From NCBI RefSeq assembly GCF_020042665.1, contig NZ_CP083376.1, positions 2,578,001-2,642,000 on the forward strand: a stretch of 64,000 nt of DNA, in the 5' to 3' direction. The number at the start of each line of letters is the position of its first letter. Position 1 is the first letter of the stretch. Below the pieces are notes generated by a model. It ran no database searches, was not told where the DNA came from, and was given only the letters and a program-made list of their open reading frames with translations. The translations under genes and the position numbers were made by a program. Source of the stretch: Pseudoxanthomonas sp. X-1. Lineage in GTDB: Bacteria > Pseudomonadota > Gammaproteobacteria > Xanthomonadales > Xanthomonadaceae. Shown here piece by piece: positions 17,162 through 26,999 of the stretch.

Positions 17162-19303
17162 ATGACCCAGATGCCGCTGCGCTCCCCCCGCCTTTCCCGC
17201 CTGCTGGCGCTCGCCGCCGCCACCGCTGGCCTGGGGGTGCTCCCGGCCCAAGCCGAGGACGCTCCGCTTGACCAGGCCACCACGCTGGACACCGTGCGGG
17301 TCGCGGCGAAGCGCAATGAAGCCCTCGAACAGGCGCACCAGGCGCTGACCCGCGTCCCTGGCGCGGGCAATGTGATCGACCTGACCCAGGTAGGCGATGG
17401 CCGCGTGGCCGGCACCGCCGACGTGCTGGCCTACCAGCCCGGGATCTACGCGCAGTCGCCGGGCAACGAGGGGGTCAAGGTGTCGATCCGCGGCTCGGGC
17501 CTCAACCGCGCGCCGGGCGCGCACGCCTCGGGCGTGTCGGTCTCGCTGGACGGGCTGCCGCTGACCTTCTCCGGCGGCACGCCGTACGAACTGATCGAAC
17601 CGCTGTGGATGAGCCGGGTCGAGGTGCTGCGGGGAGCCAACGGCTTCGATCGCGGTGCGCTGACCCTGGGCGGGGCGATCGATTACGTCAGCCGCAGCGG
17701 CCTGGATTCGCCCGGCACCGAGCTGCGCCTGGAAGGCGGCAGCTTCGGCTACCGCAATGCCAGCCTGGGCCTGGGCGGCGTCGCGGGCGACTTCGACTAT
17801 TACCTCAACCTGGTCGACAGCCGCACCGACGGCTACCAGGCGCACGCCAGCGGCAGCGGCAAGGGCGCGATGGCCAACTTCGGCTGGCAGCTCGGCCCGG
17901 ACCTCAGCACGCGCCTGATCCTGCGCTACCGCGAAACCGAGCACGACACGCCCGGCCGCCTGACCCGCGCGCAGCTGCGGGACGATCCGCGCCAGGCCAA
18001 TCCGGCCAACCTGGCCATCGACGCGCGCCGCCCGCAGCCGGGCAGCACCTGGATCGGCAACGTCACCACGCTGCGCATCGACGAGGCCTCGACCCTGCAG
18101 GCCGGGCTGGTCTATCACCACTTCCCGATGGACCTCAACGAGAGCCTGTACCGCCAGCAGCTGGACTACAGCGACCTGGGCGCCACGCTGGACTACACCC
18201 ACCGCCACCGCCTGTTCGGCCGCGACAGCGTGACCACCGTCGGCCTGCGCGTCACCCACGACCTGGACGCCCATGTGCGCGAGACCCTGCGCTTCGCCCG
18301 CAATGGGTATCCGGGCGGCACGCTGACGCGGCGCTTCGAACACCTGGGCACCGATGCGGTGCTGCACGTCGGCAACGACCTGGCGCTGACGCCGGCGCTG
18401 CATCTGATCACCGGCCTGGCCGCGGTGCATACCAACCGCGAGGTCGCGGTGACCTGGCCGGCCAGCGGCGGGCGCCTGAACGCGCACGACTGGGACAGCG
18501 CGCCGCGCCTGGGCTTCACCTGGCAGGCCCGCCCGCAGCTGCAGCTGTTCGGCAACCTGAGCCGCTCGGTGGAGCCGCCGCATCCGTGGTCGATGATCTG
18601 GGGCTCGCCGTTCTATTTTTCCGCCGGCAACGGCCCGGCCAGCGGCCGGCAGAGCACGCCGGTGCCGCTGCGCAACCAGACCGCGACCACGCTGGAGCTG
18701 GGCGCGCGCGGCGAGAGCGCGCTGGGTCGCTGGGAGCTGACCGCCTACGACGCGCAGGTGCGGCATGAACTGCTGAACGTGGAACTCCAGCCGGTGCCCA
18801 ACCTGGTGGTCGCCGAATCCAACGCCAGCCCCACCCGCCATCGCGGCCTGGAGGCCGGGCTGGACAGCACGCTGTGGCAGGCCGACGCCGGCCGCCTGTC
18901 GCTGCGCCAGGCCTACACCTTCAGCGATTTCCGCTATCGCCACGATGCGCGCTTCGGCGACAACCGCCTGCCCGGCCTGCCGCGGCACTACTACCAGGGC
19001 GAGCTGCGCTACGACCATCCTTCCGGCGCCTACGCCGCGCTCAACGCCGAGTACGCCTCGAGGATGGCGGTGGACTACGCCAACAGCTTCTGGGCCGATG
19101 CCCACGTGATCTTCGGCGCGCGCATCGGACTGGACGCGCCGGGCGGGCGCTGGCAGACCTGGATCGAGGCCCGCAACCTCGGCGACCGGCACTACGCGGC
19201 CACGGTGACGCCGGGCTATGACGATGCCGGCAGCGATGCGGCGCGCTCGACGCCGGGCGAAGGCTTCGGCGTCTATGCGGGGCTGCGGCTGCGCTTCGAC
19301 TGA
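17162..19303 (+). CDS. TonB-dependent outer-membrane receptor (candidate zinc or metallophore uptake)
   Basis: A 713-residue receptor. The signal peptide ends near residue 32 (GVLPAQA-ED). A TonB-box-like stretch (TLDTVRVAA), the plug domain (GTADVLAYQPGIYAQS, VSIRGSGLNR, VEVLRGANGF, TLGGAIDYVS) and a beta-barrel ending in the terminal aromatic-class signature GVYAGLRLRFD are all visible. It diverges from the zigA-folE2 unit and may share the Zur-type site, which points to zinc or a zinc-binding compound. The sequence alone does not fix the ligand; an iron-dicitrate-like ligand remains possible. An ATG three codons downstream (17171) is an alternative start. Confidence 0.85.
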   Translation: MTQMPLRSPRLSRLLALAAATAGLGVLPAQAEDAPLDQATTLDTVRVAAKRNEALEQAHQALTRVPGAGNVIDLTQVGDGRVAGTADVLAYQPGIYAQSPGNEGVKVSIRGSGLNRAPGAHASGVSVSLDGLPLTFSGGTPYELIEPLWMSRVEVLRGANGFDRGALTLGGAIDYVSRSGLDSPGTELRLEGGSFGYRNASLGLGGVAGDFDYYLNLVDSRTDGYQAHASGSGKGAMANFGWQLGPDLSTRLILRYRETEHDTPGRLTRAQLRDDPRQANPANLAIDARRPQPGSTWIGNVTTLRIDEASTLQAGLVYHHFPMDLNESLYRQQLDYSDLGATLDYTHRHRLFGRDSVTTVGLRVTHDLDAHVRETLRFARNGYPGGTLTRRFEHLGTDAVLHVGNDLALTPALHLITGLAAVHTNREVAVTWPASGGRLNAHDWDSAPRLGFTWQARPQLQLFGNLSRSVEPPHPWSMIWGSPFYFSAGNGPASGRQSTPVPLRNQTATTLELGARGESALGRWELTAYDAQVRHELLNVELQPVPNLVVAESNASPTRHRGLEAGLDSTLWQADAGRLSLRQAYTFSDFRYRHDARFGDNRLPGLPRHYYQGELRYDHPSGAYAALNAEYASRMAVDYANSFWADAHVIFGARIGLDAPGGRWQTWIEARNLGDRHYAATVTPGYDDAGSDAARSTPGEGFGVYAGLRLRFD

Positions 19304-19315
19304 AGCACAGGCCGC

Positions 19316-20482
19316 TCAGCGGCCGAACACGCCTTCGACGAAGGCGTGCGCGGCGAAGCGCTCGCCGATCAGCCGATGCGTGGCCGTGTCCGGATGCAGG
19401 CCGTCGGGCAGCGGCAACGCCTCTGCGTCGGCCTGCCCGTACAGGGCCAGGCCATCGAGGTAATGCAGGTTCGGATCCTGCGTGCGGCGCTGGGCGACCA
19501 GGTCGGCCAGCGTGCGGCGGATCACCTGCAGCGTCAGCTTGCCGCGCGCGACCTCGGCCGGATCGCCGGAGGCCAGCAGCCGCCATTGTCCGCGGGCGAG
19601 CGCGGCGGTGTCGGGCAGCGTGGGGCCCGGCGTGGTCTCGTGCATGGGGCACAGGATCGGCGAGACCAGCAGCAGCGGCGTGTCGGGGTGGCCCTCGCGG
19701 ATGGTGTCGAGGAAGCCGTGTACCGCCGGCCCGAGCGCACGCAGGCGCATCAGGTCCATGTTCACCAGGTTGATGCCGAGCTTGAGGCTGATCAGGTCGG
19801 CCGGCAGGTCGCGGACCGTGCGCGCCACGAACGGATCCAGCAGCGCGCTGCCGCCGAAGCCCAGATTGGTCAGCGCCACGCCGCCGCGTGCCGCCGCGAT
19901 CGCCGGCCAGATCGCATGCGGCGCCGTGGCGTTGCTGCCGTGGCTGATCGAACTGCCGTGATGCACCCAGCGCCGCTGCGTGCCCGCGGGCACGGCATGC
20001 AGCGGGGCATCGCTGTGCAGGGCGATCAGCTCCACTGCCTCGTCATGCGGCAGCCAGAGCGTCAGCGTCTTCTCGCCTTCGGGCAACGCGCCGAAGCGCA
20101 GCACGCCAGGCGCGCCGGCCTCGCGCACCGCGCTGCCGGCCGCCATGTCGATCGTCAGCACGTGGCCGCCGGGCAGCGTCGCCTGCGCCAGCACTTGGTC
20201 ACCCTGCATGAGGACGTACATGCCGTCCGGCCGCGCAGGCAGGCCGACGTAGCGGCGTCGCGTGCGCAATGCCTCCAGTTCGACCGCGGTGGCGCGCGTG
20301 CGGAACATCAGCCGCACGCCCGAAGGCTGTGCCTCGACCATCGCCAGCTGCGGATCGCCGCACTGCGCGCGCGCCCATGCCGGCAGCCGGTGCGGCACCA
20401 CGCCCAGCGCGGTGGATTCGATTTCGACGACGCCATGCAGCAGCGCGGCGGTGATGGGTGTGGCGATGGGAAGCGGGGTCAT
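19316..20482 (-). CDS. SGNH/GDSL-family hydrolase
   Basis: A 388-residue protein with an N-terminal beta-sandwich of about 160 residues and a C-terminal SGNH hydrolase. Catalytic blocks are visible: GSSISHGSN (nucleophile Ser), NLGFGGSALL (block II), KLGINLVN (block III Asn) and DGLHPDTATHR (Asp/His). No signal peptide is visible. Such enzymes cleave acyl or acetyl esters, often on sugars. It converges on the TonB receptor gene with a 12-base gap. Substrate unknown. Confidence 0.85.
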   Translation of the reverse strand: MTPLPIATPITAALLHGVVEIESTALGVVPHRLPAWARAQCGDPQLAMVEAQPSGVRLMFRTRATAVELEALRTRRRYVGLPARPDGMYVLMQGDQVLAQATLPGGHVLTIDMAAGSAVREAGAPGVLRFGALPEGEKTLTLWLPHDEAVELIALHSDAPLHAVPAGTQRRWVHHGSSISHGSNATAPHAIWPAIAAARGGVALTNLGFGGSALLDPFVARTVRDLPADLISLKLGINLVNMDLMRLRALGPAVHGFLDTIREGHPDTPLLLVSPILCPMHETTPGPTLPDTAALARGQWRLLASGDPAEVARGKLTLQVIRRTLADLVAQRRTQDPNLHYLDGLALYGQADAEALPLPDGLHPDTATHRLIGERFAAHAFVEGVFGR

Positions 20483-21001
20483 GCGAACAGCTTCAGGTAC
20501 GGCGTGTCATGCCCAGTGTATGGCCCGAACCAAGGAAGGCCTGCATGCGCCCCCGAATCGACCGGGCGTCTTTCACGAAGCACCGATCAGGCGTCCCAGC
20601 AGATCGACTTCGACGTGCTTCGACGCGGCACGGCGCCCGCGCCGCGCGCATGGACCGGTTCCACCACCCAATCGATGAATGCACAGCTTGAGGTCGGGAT
20701 GGCGGCAGGCCGACGACGTGCTCGAAGTCATCACGTTGCCCGAGCGCCAGCTCGAAGCGGTCCTTTCGATCAAGGACGACGTCTTCCCGCAGCCGCCCCA
20801 TCCCGCCTGCACAGCGGTGGGCGCCTTGGCTGCCGGGCCTTCCAAAGGCCGCGGATCCACGCTGGCCCGGCCTTGCCCGGGCGCTGAACCGCCGCTTCAC
20901 ACCCTCATCGGCCAGCGGCGGAAAACCGGAAACCGAAAGGTTGCCGACAGCTAGGCGGGCCCATGCTCGCCGCCGCGATCCACCCTGCCCGGAGCTGCAT
21001 C
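20483..21001. other. Gene-free spacer of about 520 bases
   Basis: Frames here have biased composition but no start, ribosome site or recognisable domain. It may contain degraded coding sequence; nothing specific can be supported. Confidence 0.4.
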
Positions 21002-22663
21002 ATGCGTGCCGTCCGTCCCACCTCCCCCGCGCGCGTACCGCGCGTCCCCGCCCTGCTGGCGCTCGCGGTGGCCGCCACGCTGAGTGGCTGTCCGCAGACC
21101 GAGACCGCCGCCCCGGCGCCGCCGGCGCAGGCCGCGCTGCCGCCCGCCGCCGCGCCGGCACCGGCCGCGTCCCTGCCCGATGCGCAGACGCTGTATCGCC
21201 TGGTCGCGCCGATCGCGCTGTTCCCCGATCGTCTGGTGGCCCAGACCCTGGCCGCGTCGGTCTATCCGGTGCAGGTCACCCAGGCCGACCAGTGGCTGCA
21301 CGACCAGGCCGGCCTGTCGCCGGAGGCCAGGATGCAGGCGGCCAACGCGCAGCCCTGGGATCCGGGCGTCAAGGCGCTGACCCAGTTCCCCGATGTGATG
21401 GACCAGCTGGCCGGCAACCTGCCCTGGACCACGGCACTGGGCCAGGCCTACGCGGCCGAACCCGGCGACGTGCTCGATGCGGTGCAGGTGATGCGCCAGC
21501 GGGCGCAGGCCTCGGGCCACCTGCGCGACACCGCCCAGCAGCGTGTCCGCGTGGTCCGCACCGAGGCGGTCCCGGCCGGCACGGTGGCGACCGTCGTGCC
21601 TCCGCCCCCGACCACCATCATCATCGAGCCGGCCGAGCCCGAGCGGGTCTATGTGCCGCGCTACGACCCGGATGTGGTCTATGGCGAGCCGCTCTACGTC
21701 CACCGGGTGTATGGCTACCGGCCGCCGCCGGCCTGGAGCACGGGCGACCTGCTGGCCACCGGCGTGGTGTCCTTCGGGCTGGGCGTGCTGGTCGGCAACG
21801 GCTTCCACGGCGGCTGGGGCGGCCCGCCGCCGCCTCCGCCGCCGCCCTGGGGCTGGCAGGCCTGGGGCGTGGCCTGGCATGCGCCGCCCGGCATCCCGCC
21901 TTACGTCGCTTACCGGCAGCAGCGCTTCGCGCCACCGCCAGTGGTCGTCCAGCACATCGACAACCAGCGCACGACGGTGCAGAACATCCATTACGACCTG
22001 CATGGCCATGCGACGGTGATCAACAACAACGGCACGCTGGTCGGCGCGCCGCAGCATTTCGGCGCGCCCGCGCCCGGGACGGCCATGGCGATGCCGCACT
22101 TCAATCGCGCCATGTGGCAGGCCGGGCAGCCGGTACATGCGCCGCCGGCCATATCCGGGATGGCACAGGCGCTGCCGGCCAGGTTCAGCGCGCCGCGTCC
22201 GGCGGCGCCGACCCCGCCCGTTCCCGCTGGCGAGCGTCTGGCGGGGTTCCATGGCAACCCGCCGCCGCATGTGCCCATGCCGGCGCCGCGTGCATTCGCG
22301 ATCAACACACCTGCGCCTCAACAGGCGCGGATGGACATGGCGCGCGCGGCGTCGATGAGCCGTCCGGGGCCGGGCGACGAACGGCACGCGCGGCACGAGG
22401 CGCCGGCGTCGTTCGCGCCCCTGGCCGCCAGCGCGCGTGCGCCGGCGCCGATGCCGCGCTGGGAGAACGCGCGTCCGGCGCCACCGCGCGCCGAGCCGCG
22501 CCCCGAACAGCCGATGCGCATGCCGCCGCCGGCCTGGGCGGGCCGCCAGAGCGAGCGGTCGTTCCCGGCCCGGATGCCGCGCCCGCCGCAGCATGGCAAC
22601 GACCATGCCGGCAACCGTCCGCTCCCGCCGCACGACAACAAGCGGCATCACGAGCATGGCTGA
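21002..22663 (+). CDS. DUF3300 domain-containing lipoprotein
   Basis: A 553-residue protein. The N-terminal signal carries a lipobox-like LSGC, and an ATG at 21002 places this signal correctly. The DUF3300 domain (about residues 60-215) contains LVAPIALFPDRLVAQTLAASVYP and DPGVKALTQFPDVMDQLAGNLPWTTALG, and ends near YVPRYDPDVVYG. A Gly/Pro/His-rich low-complexity half follows, with a run of Pro residues at about 278-285 and a His-rich end (DNKRHHEHG). Such proteins are cell-envelope lipoproteins of unknown function. The His/Pro tail could bind metal, but this is inference. Confidence 0.85.
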   Translation: MRAVRPTSPARVPRVPALLALAVAATLSGCPQTETAAPAPPAQAALPPAAAPAPAASLPDAQTLYRLVAPIALFPDRLVAQTLAASVYPVQVTQADQWLHDQAGLSPEARMQAANAQPWDPGVKALTQFPDVMDQLAGNLPWTTALGQAYAAEPGDVLDAVQVMRQRAQASGHLRDTAQQRVRVVRTEAVPAGTVATVVPPPPTTIIIEPAEPERVYVPRYDPDVVYGEPLYVHRVYGYRPPPAWSTGDLLATGVVSFGLGVLVGNGFHGGWGGPPPPPPPPWGWQAWGVAWHAPPGIPPYVAYRQQRFAPPPVVVQHIDNQRTTVQNIHYDLHGHATVINNNGTLVGAPQHFGAPAPGTAMAMPHFNRAMWQAGQPVHAPPAISGMAQALPARFSAPRPAAPTPPVPAGERLAGFHGNPPPHVPMPAPRAFAINTPAPQQARMDMARAASMSRPGPGDERHARHEAPASFAPLAASARAPAPMPRWENARPAPPRAEPRPEQPMRMPPPAWAGRQSERSFPARMPRPPQHGNDHAGNRPLPPHDNKRHHEHG

Positions 22664-22790
22664 GCGCAGGCGCCTCGTCTGATCGAGGGATCGCGGCGCC
22701 TGCGCGCCTAGACTTCGGAGGCGCGGCGGTCCGGCGTGCGGAGGCTGCTTTTTCCTTGTCAGATCATCTGCCCCGCCTTTAATGCCCTCT

Positions 22791-22830
22791 CGTCGTTCCC
22801 GCGAACGCGGGAACCCAGGGACTTTCGCTC
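22791..22830. repeat. REP-like palindrome
   Basis: TTCCCGCGAACGCGGGAA followed by CCCAGGGACTTTC, nearly identical to the copy at 2905. It opens a repeat-packed spacer of almost 900 bases. Confidence 0.8.
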
Positions 22831-23169
22831 GGTGCACCGAGAGCAGGCTTTTCTCGCGATCCTGAGGTCGCGTTGCAGTTGAGCGTCTTGGCTTCGGAAG
22901 GGCAGCGGTCCGGCGGGCGGGGGCCGCTTTTCCCTCAATCAGGGCATCCTGCCCTGATTCGGGCGCTCGGCATCCTGCCTCGCTAGGCGCGGCCCCCGCC
23001 CGCCGGACCGCTGCTGCGCGCATCACGCCGAGGACTTCGGATCGAAAGTCGAAAGGCGTTCCGATCCATCAGCCGGGGCCTCGATCTGGCCGGTTAGGCA
23101 GAGAGCGAGAGCATGGACGGTTCGTAGCAGCAGCAGGTGCGATCAGTCTTTGCGAATCCCCCCATCCCT

Positions 23170-23236
23170 GTGGGAGCCGCCATGGCGGCGATGGGGCTTC
23201 CCCGGTAGAGCCTCATCGCCGCCATGGCGCTCCCAC
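23170..23236. repeat. GTGGGAGCCGCCATGGCGGCGAT-type hairpin element
   Basis: About 67 bases form two facing arms (GTGGGAGCCGCCATGGCGG ... CCGCCATGGCGCTCCCAC) around a short core CTTCCCCGGTAGAGCC. Related elements lie at 28605, 34341 and 38423. Confidence 0.8.
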
Positions 23237-23314
23237 CTGTAGAGCGGAGCTCGCTCCGCTGCTCTTCGTTCGGTTCGTGGGGAAGGCCCCAGCGGAGCGA
23301 GCTCCGCTCTACAG
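23237..23314. repeat. 78-base element with 24-base perfect inverted ends
   Basis: The first 24 bases (beginning CTGTAGAGCGGAGCTCGC) are exactly the reverse complement of the last 24 (ending GAGCTCCGCTCTACAG), with a 30-base core. It lies inside long repeat copy A and is absent from copy B, so it looks inserted. Too small to encode anything. Confidence 0.8.
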
Positions 23315-23498
23315 ACGGGCGGCTGCTGGAGTTGAGGAGACAGTTGCTCCCACCGCAGCATGAAGCGCGGTCAATCCAACCCATCTCAGAGGCGGCCTGG
23401 ATGGCGGATCGAGCCGAGGAGCCGCGCCCGGCCAGGTCGAGGCTGGTTGGCGAAGTCCGTGCCCCCACGCCGCGCTTCAACGAAGAGCCAAAAACAAC

Positions 23499-23528
23499 GA
23501 AGGCGGCATCGCTCGATGCCGCCTTCGT
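23499..23528 (-). terminator. Terminator of the S9 peptidase gene
   Basis: Stem CGAAGGCGGCATCG / CGATGCCGCCTTCG, followed on the minus strand by TTGTTTTT. It lies 24 bases after the S9 peptidase stop. Confidence 0.88.
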
Positions 23529-23551
23529 CTCAACGCTGCCGCAGTCGCCGG

Positions 23552-26032
23552 CTACTTCGCCGGCGTCACCGGCTTGGCGGGCTTCACGTAGGTGTCGAAC
23601 CAGTTGAGCATCTCGTAGACCTCCTGGGCGTTGGACTCCAGGGCGGTGTACCAGTGCGGCTCGTGCGGCAGCATGACCAGGCGAGCGGTGCCGCCGTTGC
23701 CGCGGATGGCCTGGTAGAGCTTGATCGACTGGAACGGCTCGGTGCCGGGGTTGGCGTCGTCCTCGCCGTGCATCAGCAGCAGCGGGCGCTTGATCTTGTC
23801 GGCATAGAAGTACGGCGAGGCCTTCAGGTACACGTCGCGGGCCTGCCACAGCGAGCGGCGCTCGTTCTGGAAGCCAAACGGAGTGAAGGTCTTGTTGTAC
23901 GAGCCGCTGGTGGCCATGCCGGCGCGGAACAGGTCGGTGTGCGCGATCAGGTTGGCGGTCATCAGCGCGCCGTGGCTGTGGCCGGTGACGCCGATGCGGT
24001 CGCGATCGACCACGCCCAGTTCCACCGCCTTGTCCACCGCCGCCTTGGCGTCGGCGGTGAGCTGCTCCAGGTAGGTGTCGTAGGCGGTCTTGGGATCGCC
24101 GACGATGGGGAAGCTGGCGTTGTCGATGATCGCGTAGCCGGCCAGCAGCAGCAGGCGGTAGTACGGCAGGCGGGTGAAGGTGTTCTGCGAACCACTCACC
24201 TGCCCAGCCTGGGCGCTGGAGGCGAAGTCGGCCGGATACGCGTACAGCACCGCCGGCAGGCGCGTGCCCTCCTTGTAGCCGGGCGGGGTGTAGAGGGTGA
24301 AGGACAGGTCCAGCCCGTCGGCGCGCTTGTAGGTGACCAGGCGCTTCTTGATCTGGCGCACTTCCGGCGTCGGGTCGGGCAGATGGGTCAGCGCGCTGGC
24401 CTGCGAGGCGAACTGCGCCTCGCCTTCGGGCGCGTCGGCCAGCGGCTGGCCCAGCGTGCGCAGGTAGGCGTTGGGCGGATCCATCAGCGACTGGTGCCAG
24501 GTCAGGAACTGGCCCGAGCTGGCGGTGAAGCCGAGGAACTGATCGTAGTCGTCGCTGCCGCTGCGGAACAGGCGCTCGCTCTTCAGCGAGTCCAGGTCCA
24601 GCCGGTCCAGGAACGGCCGGTCGCCCTGCGGCGAGGCGCCCTGCCCGCGCAGGAACACGCGGTTGCCGTCCTGGCGCACCACGACCGCGCCATTGGGCAG
24701 GCGCCGGTACACGAACATGCCCGGGTCCTTGTACAGCTCGTCGCTGGACATGTCCCACAGCACGCGGCCCTGATCACCCGGCTTGTCGATGTCCACGATG
24801 CGCGTGGTCTGCCAGTGCCGGTTCTCGTCGGACTCGAACAGGAACGACACCCCCGGCTGCGCGGTGAAGGCATAGCCGGAGAAGCGCTGCGCGGTGCGCG
24901 TGACCTCCACCGGCGCGGCGGTGAATGGTGCCTTGCGCATCAGCACGCGGTCGCGATGCGGCACGGTGACGTTCCAGTCGCCCTTGTCCAGCGCCTCGGC
25001 GTAGAGCAGCGTGGCCGGCTCGGTGGCGCGCCAGCCGAACTCGCGCGGGCCTTCGGGCACGCCGTGCACCGGCACGCGGTCGGCCAGCGGCAGCCGCGCG
25101 ATCAGCGTGGACTTGCCGCTGGACACGTCCAGCACCGCCACGTCGCGGGCGAAGCGCTGGTAGGTCACCGCGTGCGAGTACGGCGCCTGGATCGCCTCGG
25201 TGCGCACATGCACGCCATCGGGCGCGCCGTCGACGTCGTCGTAGATCGCCGGGGCGCCGACATCGCGCACCTGGCCGCTGGCCGCATCGACCACCGCCAG
25301 CTGCGAGGTGCCGTAGTAGACGAAGCGCGCCTCGTCCAGCGGGCTCTTGAGCGTATCGCGCGCCTCGTAGGTGCTGCTCTCGCCCTGCCCGCCCAGCGAC
25401 TGCTGGATGTCCGGGCCGGAGGCGCCATCGTCGACCGGCGCGGGGCCCTGCCCGGCCGGCACGCGCTTGACCAGCAGCGTCCTGCTGCCGTCCAGCCACT
25501 GCACGGCACTGTTGAAGATCGGGTTGAGCGCCACGCCCGGCACCGGGCGCGCCTGGCCGCTGCGCGCATCGCCCAGCCACAGCTCGACCGTGGTCGGGGT
25601 GACGTTCTGGAAGGCAAACCGGGTGCCGTCCGGCGACCACATCGCCGTGCCCGGGCAGGCGCCGGCGGGCAGCGCGACCTTGCGGGTCTGGCCGCTGGCA
25701 ATGTCCACCAGGGTGAAATCGGCCACGCAGGCGGGGATGCCGTAGCCGGCCTGGGTGTCGTGGCGGCTGCGGTTGGCCGGCTCCAGGCGCACGCCGGCCA
25801 GCTTGTAGTACGGCCGCGCGACGCGCTCGATGGACGGATAGGTCTGCGCGGTGGTCAGCAGCAGGCGCTGGCCGGTGGGATCGACGCTGGGCGTCGGCGG
25901 CGGCGGCGCCTTGAGCACCTTGAGCAGGTGTTCGGGCGGCGCGTCGTAGCCGGCCAGGGCCGGGCCGGTGGCGCAGAGGCCGATCAGGCCGGCGGCGAGC
26001 GCCGTGGACCAGCGCTTTCCTTGAAGCTGCAT
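23552..26032 (-). CDS. S9-family serine peptidase (glutamyl-endopeptidase-like prolyl oligopeptidase fold), exported
   Basis: An 826-residue protein. Residues 1-27 form a signal peptide (ending ATGPALA). A beta-propeller of about 540 residues precedes the alpha/beta-hydrolase domain, with nucleophile Ser686 in GHSHGALM, Asp near 758 in HGEDDANPG and His near 793 in LPHEPHWY. The GHSHG rather than GxSYGG elbow and the overall layout resemble the S9D glutamyl endopeptidases. It would cleave peptides in the periplasm. It is monocistronic, with its own terminator. Confidence 0.88.
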   Translation of the reverse strand: MQLQGKRWSTALAAGLIGLCATGPALAGYDAPPEHLLKVLKAPPPPTPSVDPTGQRLLLTTAQTYPSIERVARPYYKLAGVRLEPANRSRHDTQAGYGIPACVADFTLVDIASGQTRKVALPAGACPGTAMWSPDGTRFAFQNVTPTTVELWLGDARSGQARPVPGVALNPIFNSAVQWLDGSRTLLVKRVPAGQGPAPVDDGASGPDIQQSLGGQGESSTYEARDTLKSPLDEARFVYYGTSQLAVVDAASGQVRDVGAPAIYDDVDGAPDGVHVRTEAIQAPYSHAVTYQRFARDVAVLDVSSGKSTLIARLPLADRVPVHGVPEGPREFGWRATEPATLLYAEALDKGDWNVTVPHRDRVLMRKAPFTAAPVEVTRTAQRFSGYAFTAQPGVSFLFESDENRHWQTTRIVDIDKPGDQGRVLWDMSSDELYKDPGMFVYRRLPNGAVVVRQDGNRVFLRGQGASPQGDRPFLDRLDLDSLKSERLFRSGSDDYDQFLGFTASSGQFLTWHQSLMDPPNAYLRTLGQPLADAPEGEAQFASQASALTHLPDPTPEVRQIKKRLVTYKRADGLDLSFTLYTPPGYKEGTRLPAVLYAYPADFASSAQAGQVSGSQNTFTRLPYYRLLLLAGYAIIDNASFPIVGDPKTAYDTYLEQLTADAKAAVDKAVELGVVDRDRIGVTGHSHGALMTANLIAHTDLFRAGMATSGSYNKTFTPFGFQNERRSLWQARDVYLKASPYFYADKIKRPLLLMHGEDDANPGTEPFQSIKLYQAIRGNGGTARLVMLPHEPHWYTALESNAQEVYEMLNWFDTYVKPAKPVTPAK

Positions 26033-26201
26033 GTCATTCCCCGAGGGCGAAAAGGACGCTGCCGCGCAGCGATGCCACGCAGCCGCCCGACTCTAGCACC
26101 GGCCTGGCGCGCCTCCCCTGGGCCGAAAGTCAGGCCCGGTGGCCTGGCCGCAACGTGCGGCCTTCCCCCGAATCGCGGTCCATCGGCTAGGCTTGCCGGC
26201 C

Positions 26202-26999
26202 ATGTCGCTCGCCCCCCTGCCCCTGAAGACCGTCCACGCCACGCGCTACGTCACTCCGCTGCGCGAAGGCGGCTCGCTGCCCGCCGTGGTGGAGGCCGAC
26301 GACGACGGGATGTATGTGCTCAAGTTCCGTGGCGCCGGGCAAGGCCCCAAGGCGCTGGTCGCCGAGCTCATCGCCGGCGAGCTGGCGCGCGCGCTGGACC
26401 TGCCGGTGCCCGAGATCGCTCTGGTCGAGCTGGACCGCGAGTTCGCCCGCACCGAGCCCGATCCGGAGATCCAGGACCTGATCCGCGCCAGCGAAGGCCT
26501 CAACCTGGGCCTGGACTACCTGCCCGGCGCGCTCAACTACGACCCGGCGGCGATGGCGGTCGAGGCGCAGCTGGCCTCGCGCATCGTCTGGTTCGACGCC
26601 TTCATCAGCAACGTCGACCGCACCGCGCGCAATCCCAACCTGATGGTCTGGCATCGCCGGCCCTGGCTGATCGATCACGGCGCGGCGCTGTACTTCCACC
26701 ACGACTGGGAGCACGCCGGCCAGGCCTGCGAGCGCCCGTTCGTGCTGATCCGCGACCACGTGCTGCTGCCCTTCGCCGACCATATCGCGCAGGCCGATGC
26801 CGAACTGGCGCCGCGGCTGACCGATGCGCTGATCGAGCGCATCGCCGCGGCCGTACCCGACGCCTGGCTGGAGGGCGAGCCGTTCTTCGCGGACGTGGCC
26901 GCGCATCGCCAGGCCTATGTCGACTACCTCAAGCGGCGGCGCGACGCGCGCGCCGCCTTCGTGCAGGAGGCCATCGATGCCCACGCTGCACACGTATGA
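26202..26999 (+). CDS. HipA-like kinase family protein
   Basis: A 265-residue protein starting MSLAPLPLKTVHATRYV. It resembles the stand-alone HipA-kinase family (about 260 residues). YVLKFRGAGQGPKALVAELIAGELARAL supplies the ATP-binding lysine and helix, WFDAFISNVDRTARNPNLM the catalytic Asp/Asn loop, and WLIDHGAALYFHHDW the DHG metal-binding site. Classical HipA is a toxin kinase paired with HipB; no HipB is present here. Instead the last 23 bases overlap a DUF3037 gene, a pairing seen repeatedly for this subfamily. The target is unknown. Confidence 0.8.
   Translation: MSLAPLPLKTVHATRYVTPLREGGSLPAVVEADDDGMYVLKFRGAGQGPKALVAELIAGELARALDLPVPEIALVELDREFARTEPDPEIQDLIRASEGLNLGLDYLPGALNYDPAAMAVEAQLASRIVWFDAFISNVDRTARNPNLMVWHRRPWLIDHGAALYFHHDWEHAGQACERPFVLIRDHVLLPFADHIAQADAELAPRLTDALIERIAAAVPDAWLEGEPFFADVAAHRQAYVDYLKRRRDARAAFVQEAIDAHAAHV

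Larger units (their letters stand above)
22864..23424. repeat. Long dispersed intergenic repeat, copy A
   Basis: This spacer shares an extended, ordered set of segments with 38116-38562. They include TTGGCTTCGGA then GGGCAGCGG, CCTGCCTCGCTAG, CGCCGAGGACTTCGG, GATCCATCAG then CGGGGCCTCGATCTGGCCGG, a GTGGGAGCCGCC hairpin and CCGAGGAGCC. Identity is patchy but collinear over about 450 bases. Copy A additionally holds a 78-base inverted-repeat unit (23237-23314). No convincing protein is encoded. Confidence 0.75.

Noticed and set aside
20679..20954. 91-residue plus-strand frame upstream of the DUF3300 gene
   Set aside because: No ribosome site or domain; possible decayed sequence only.
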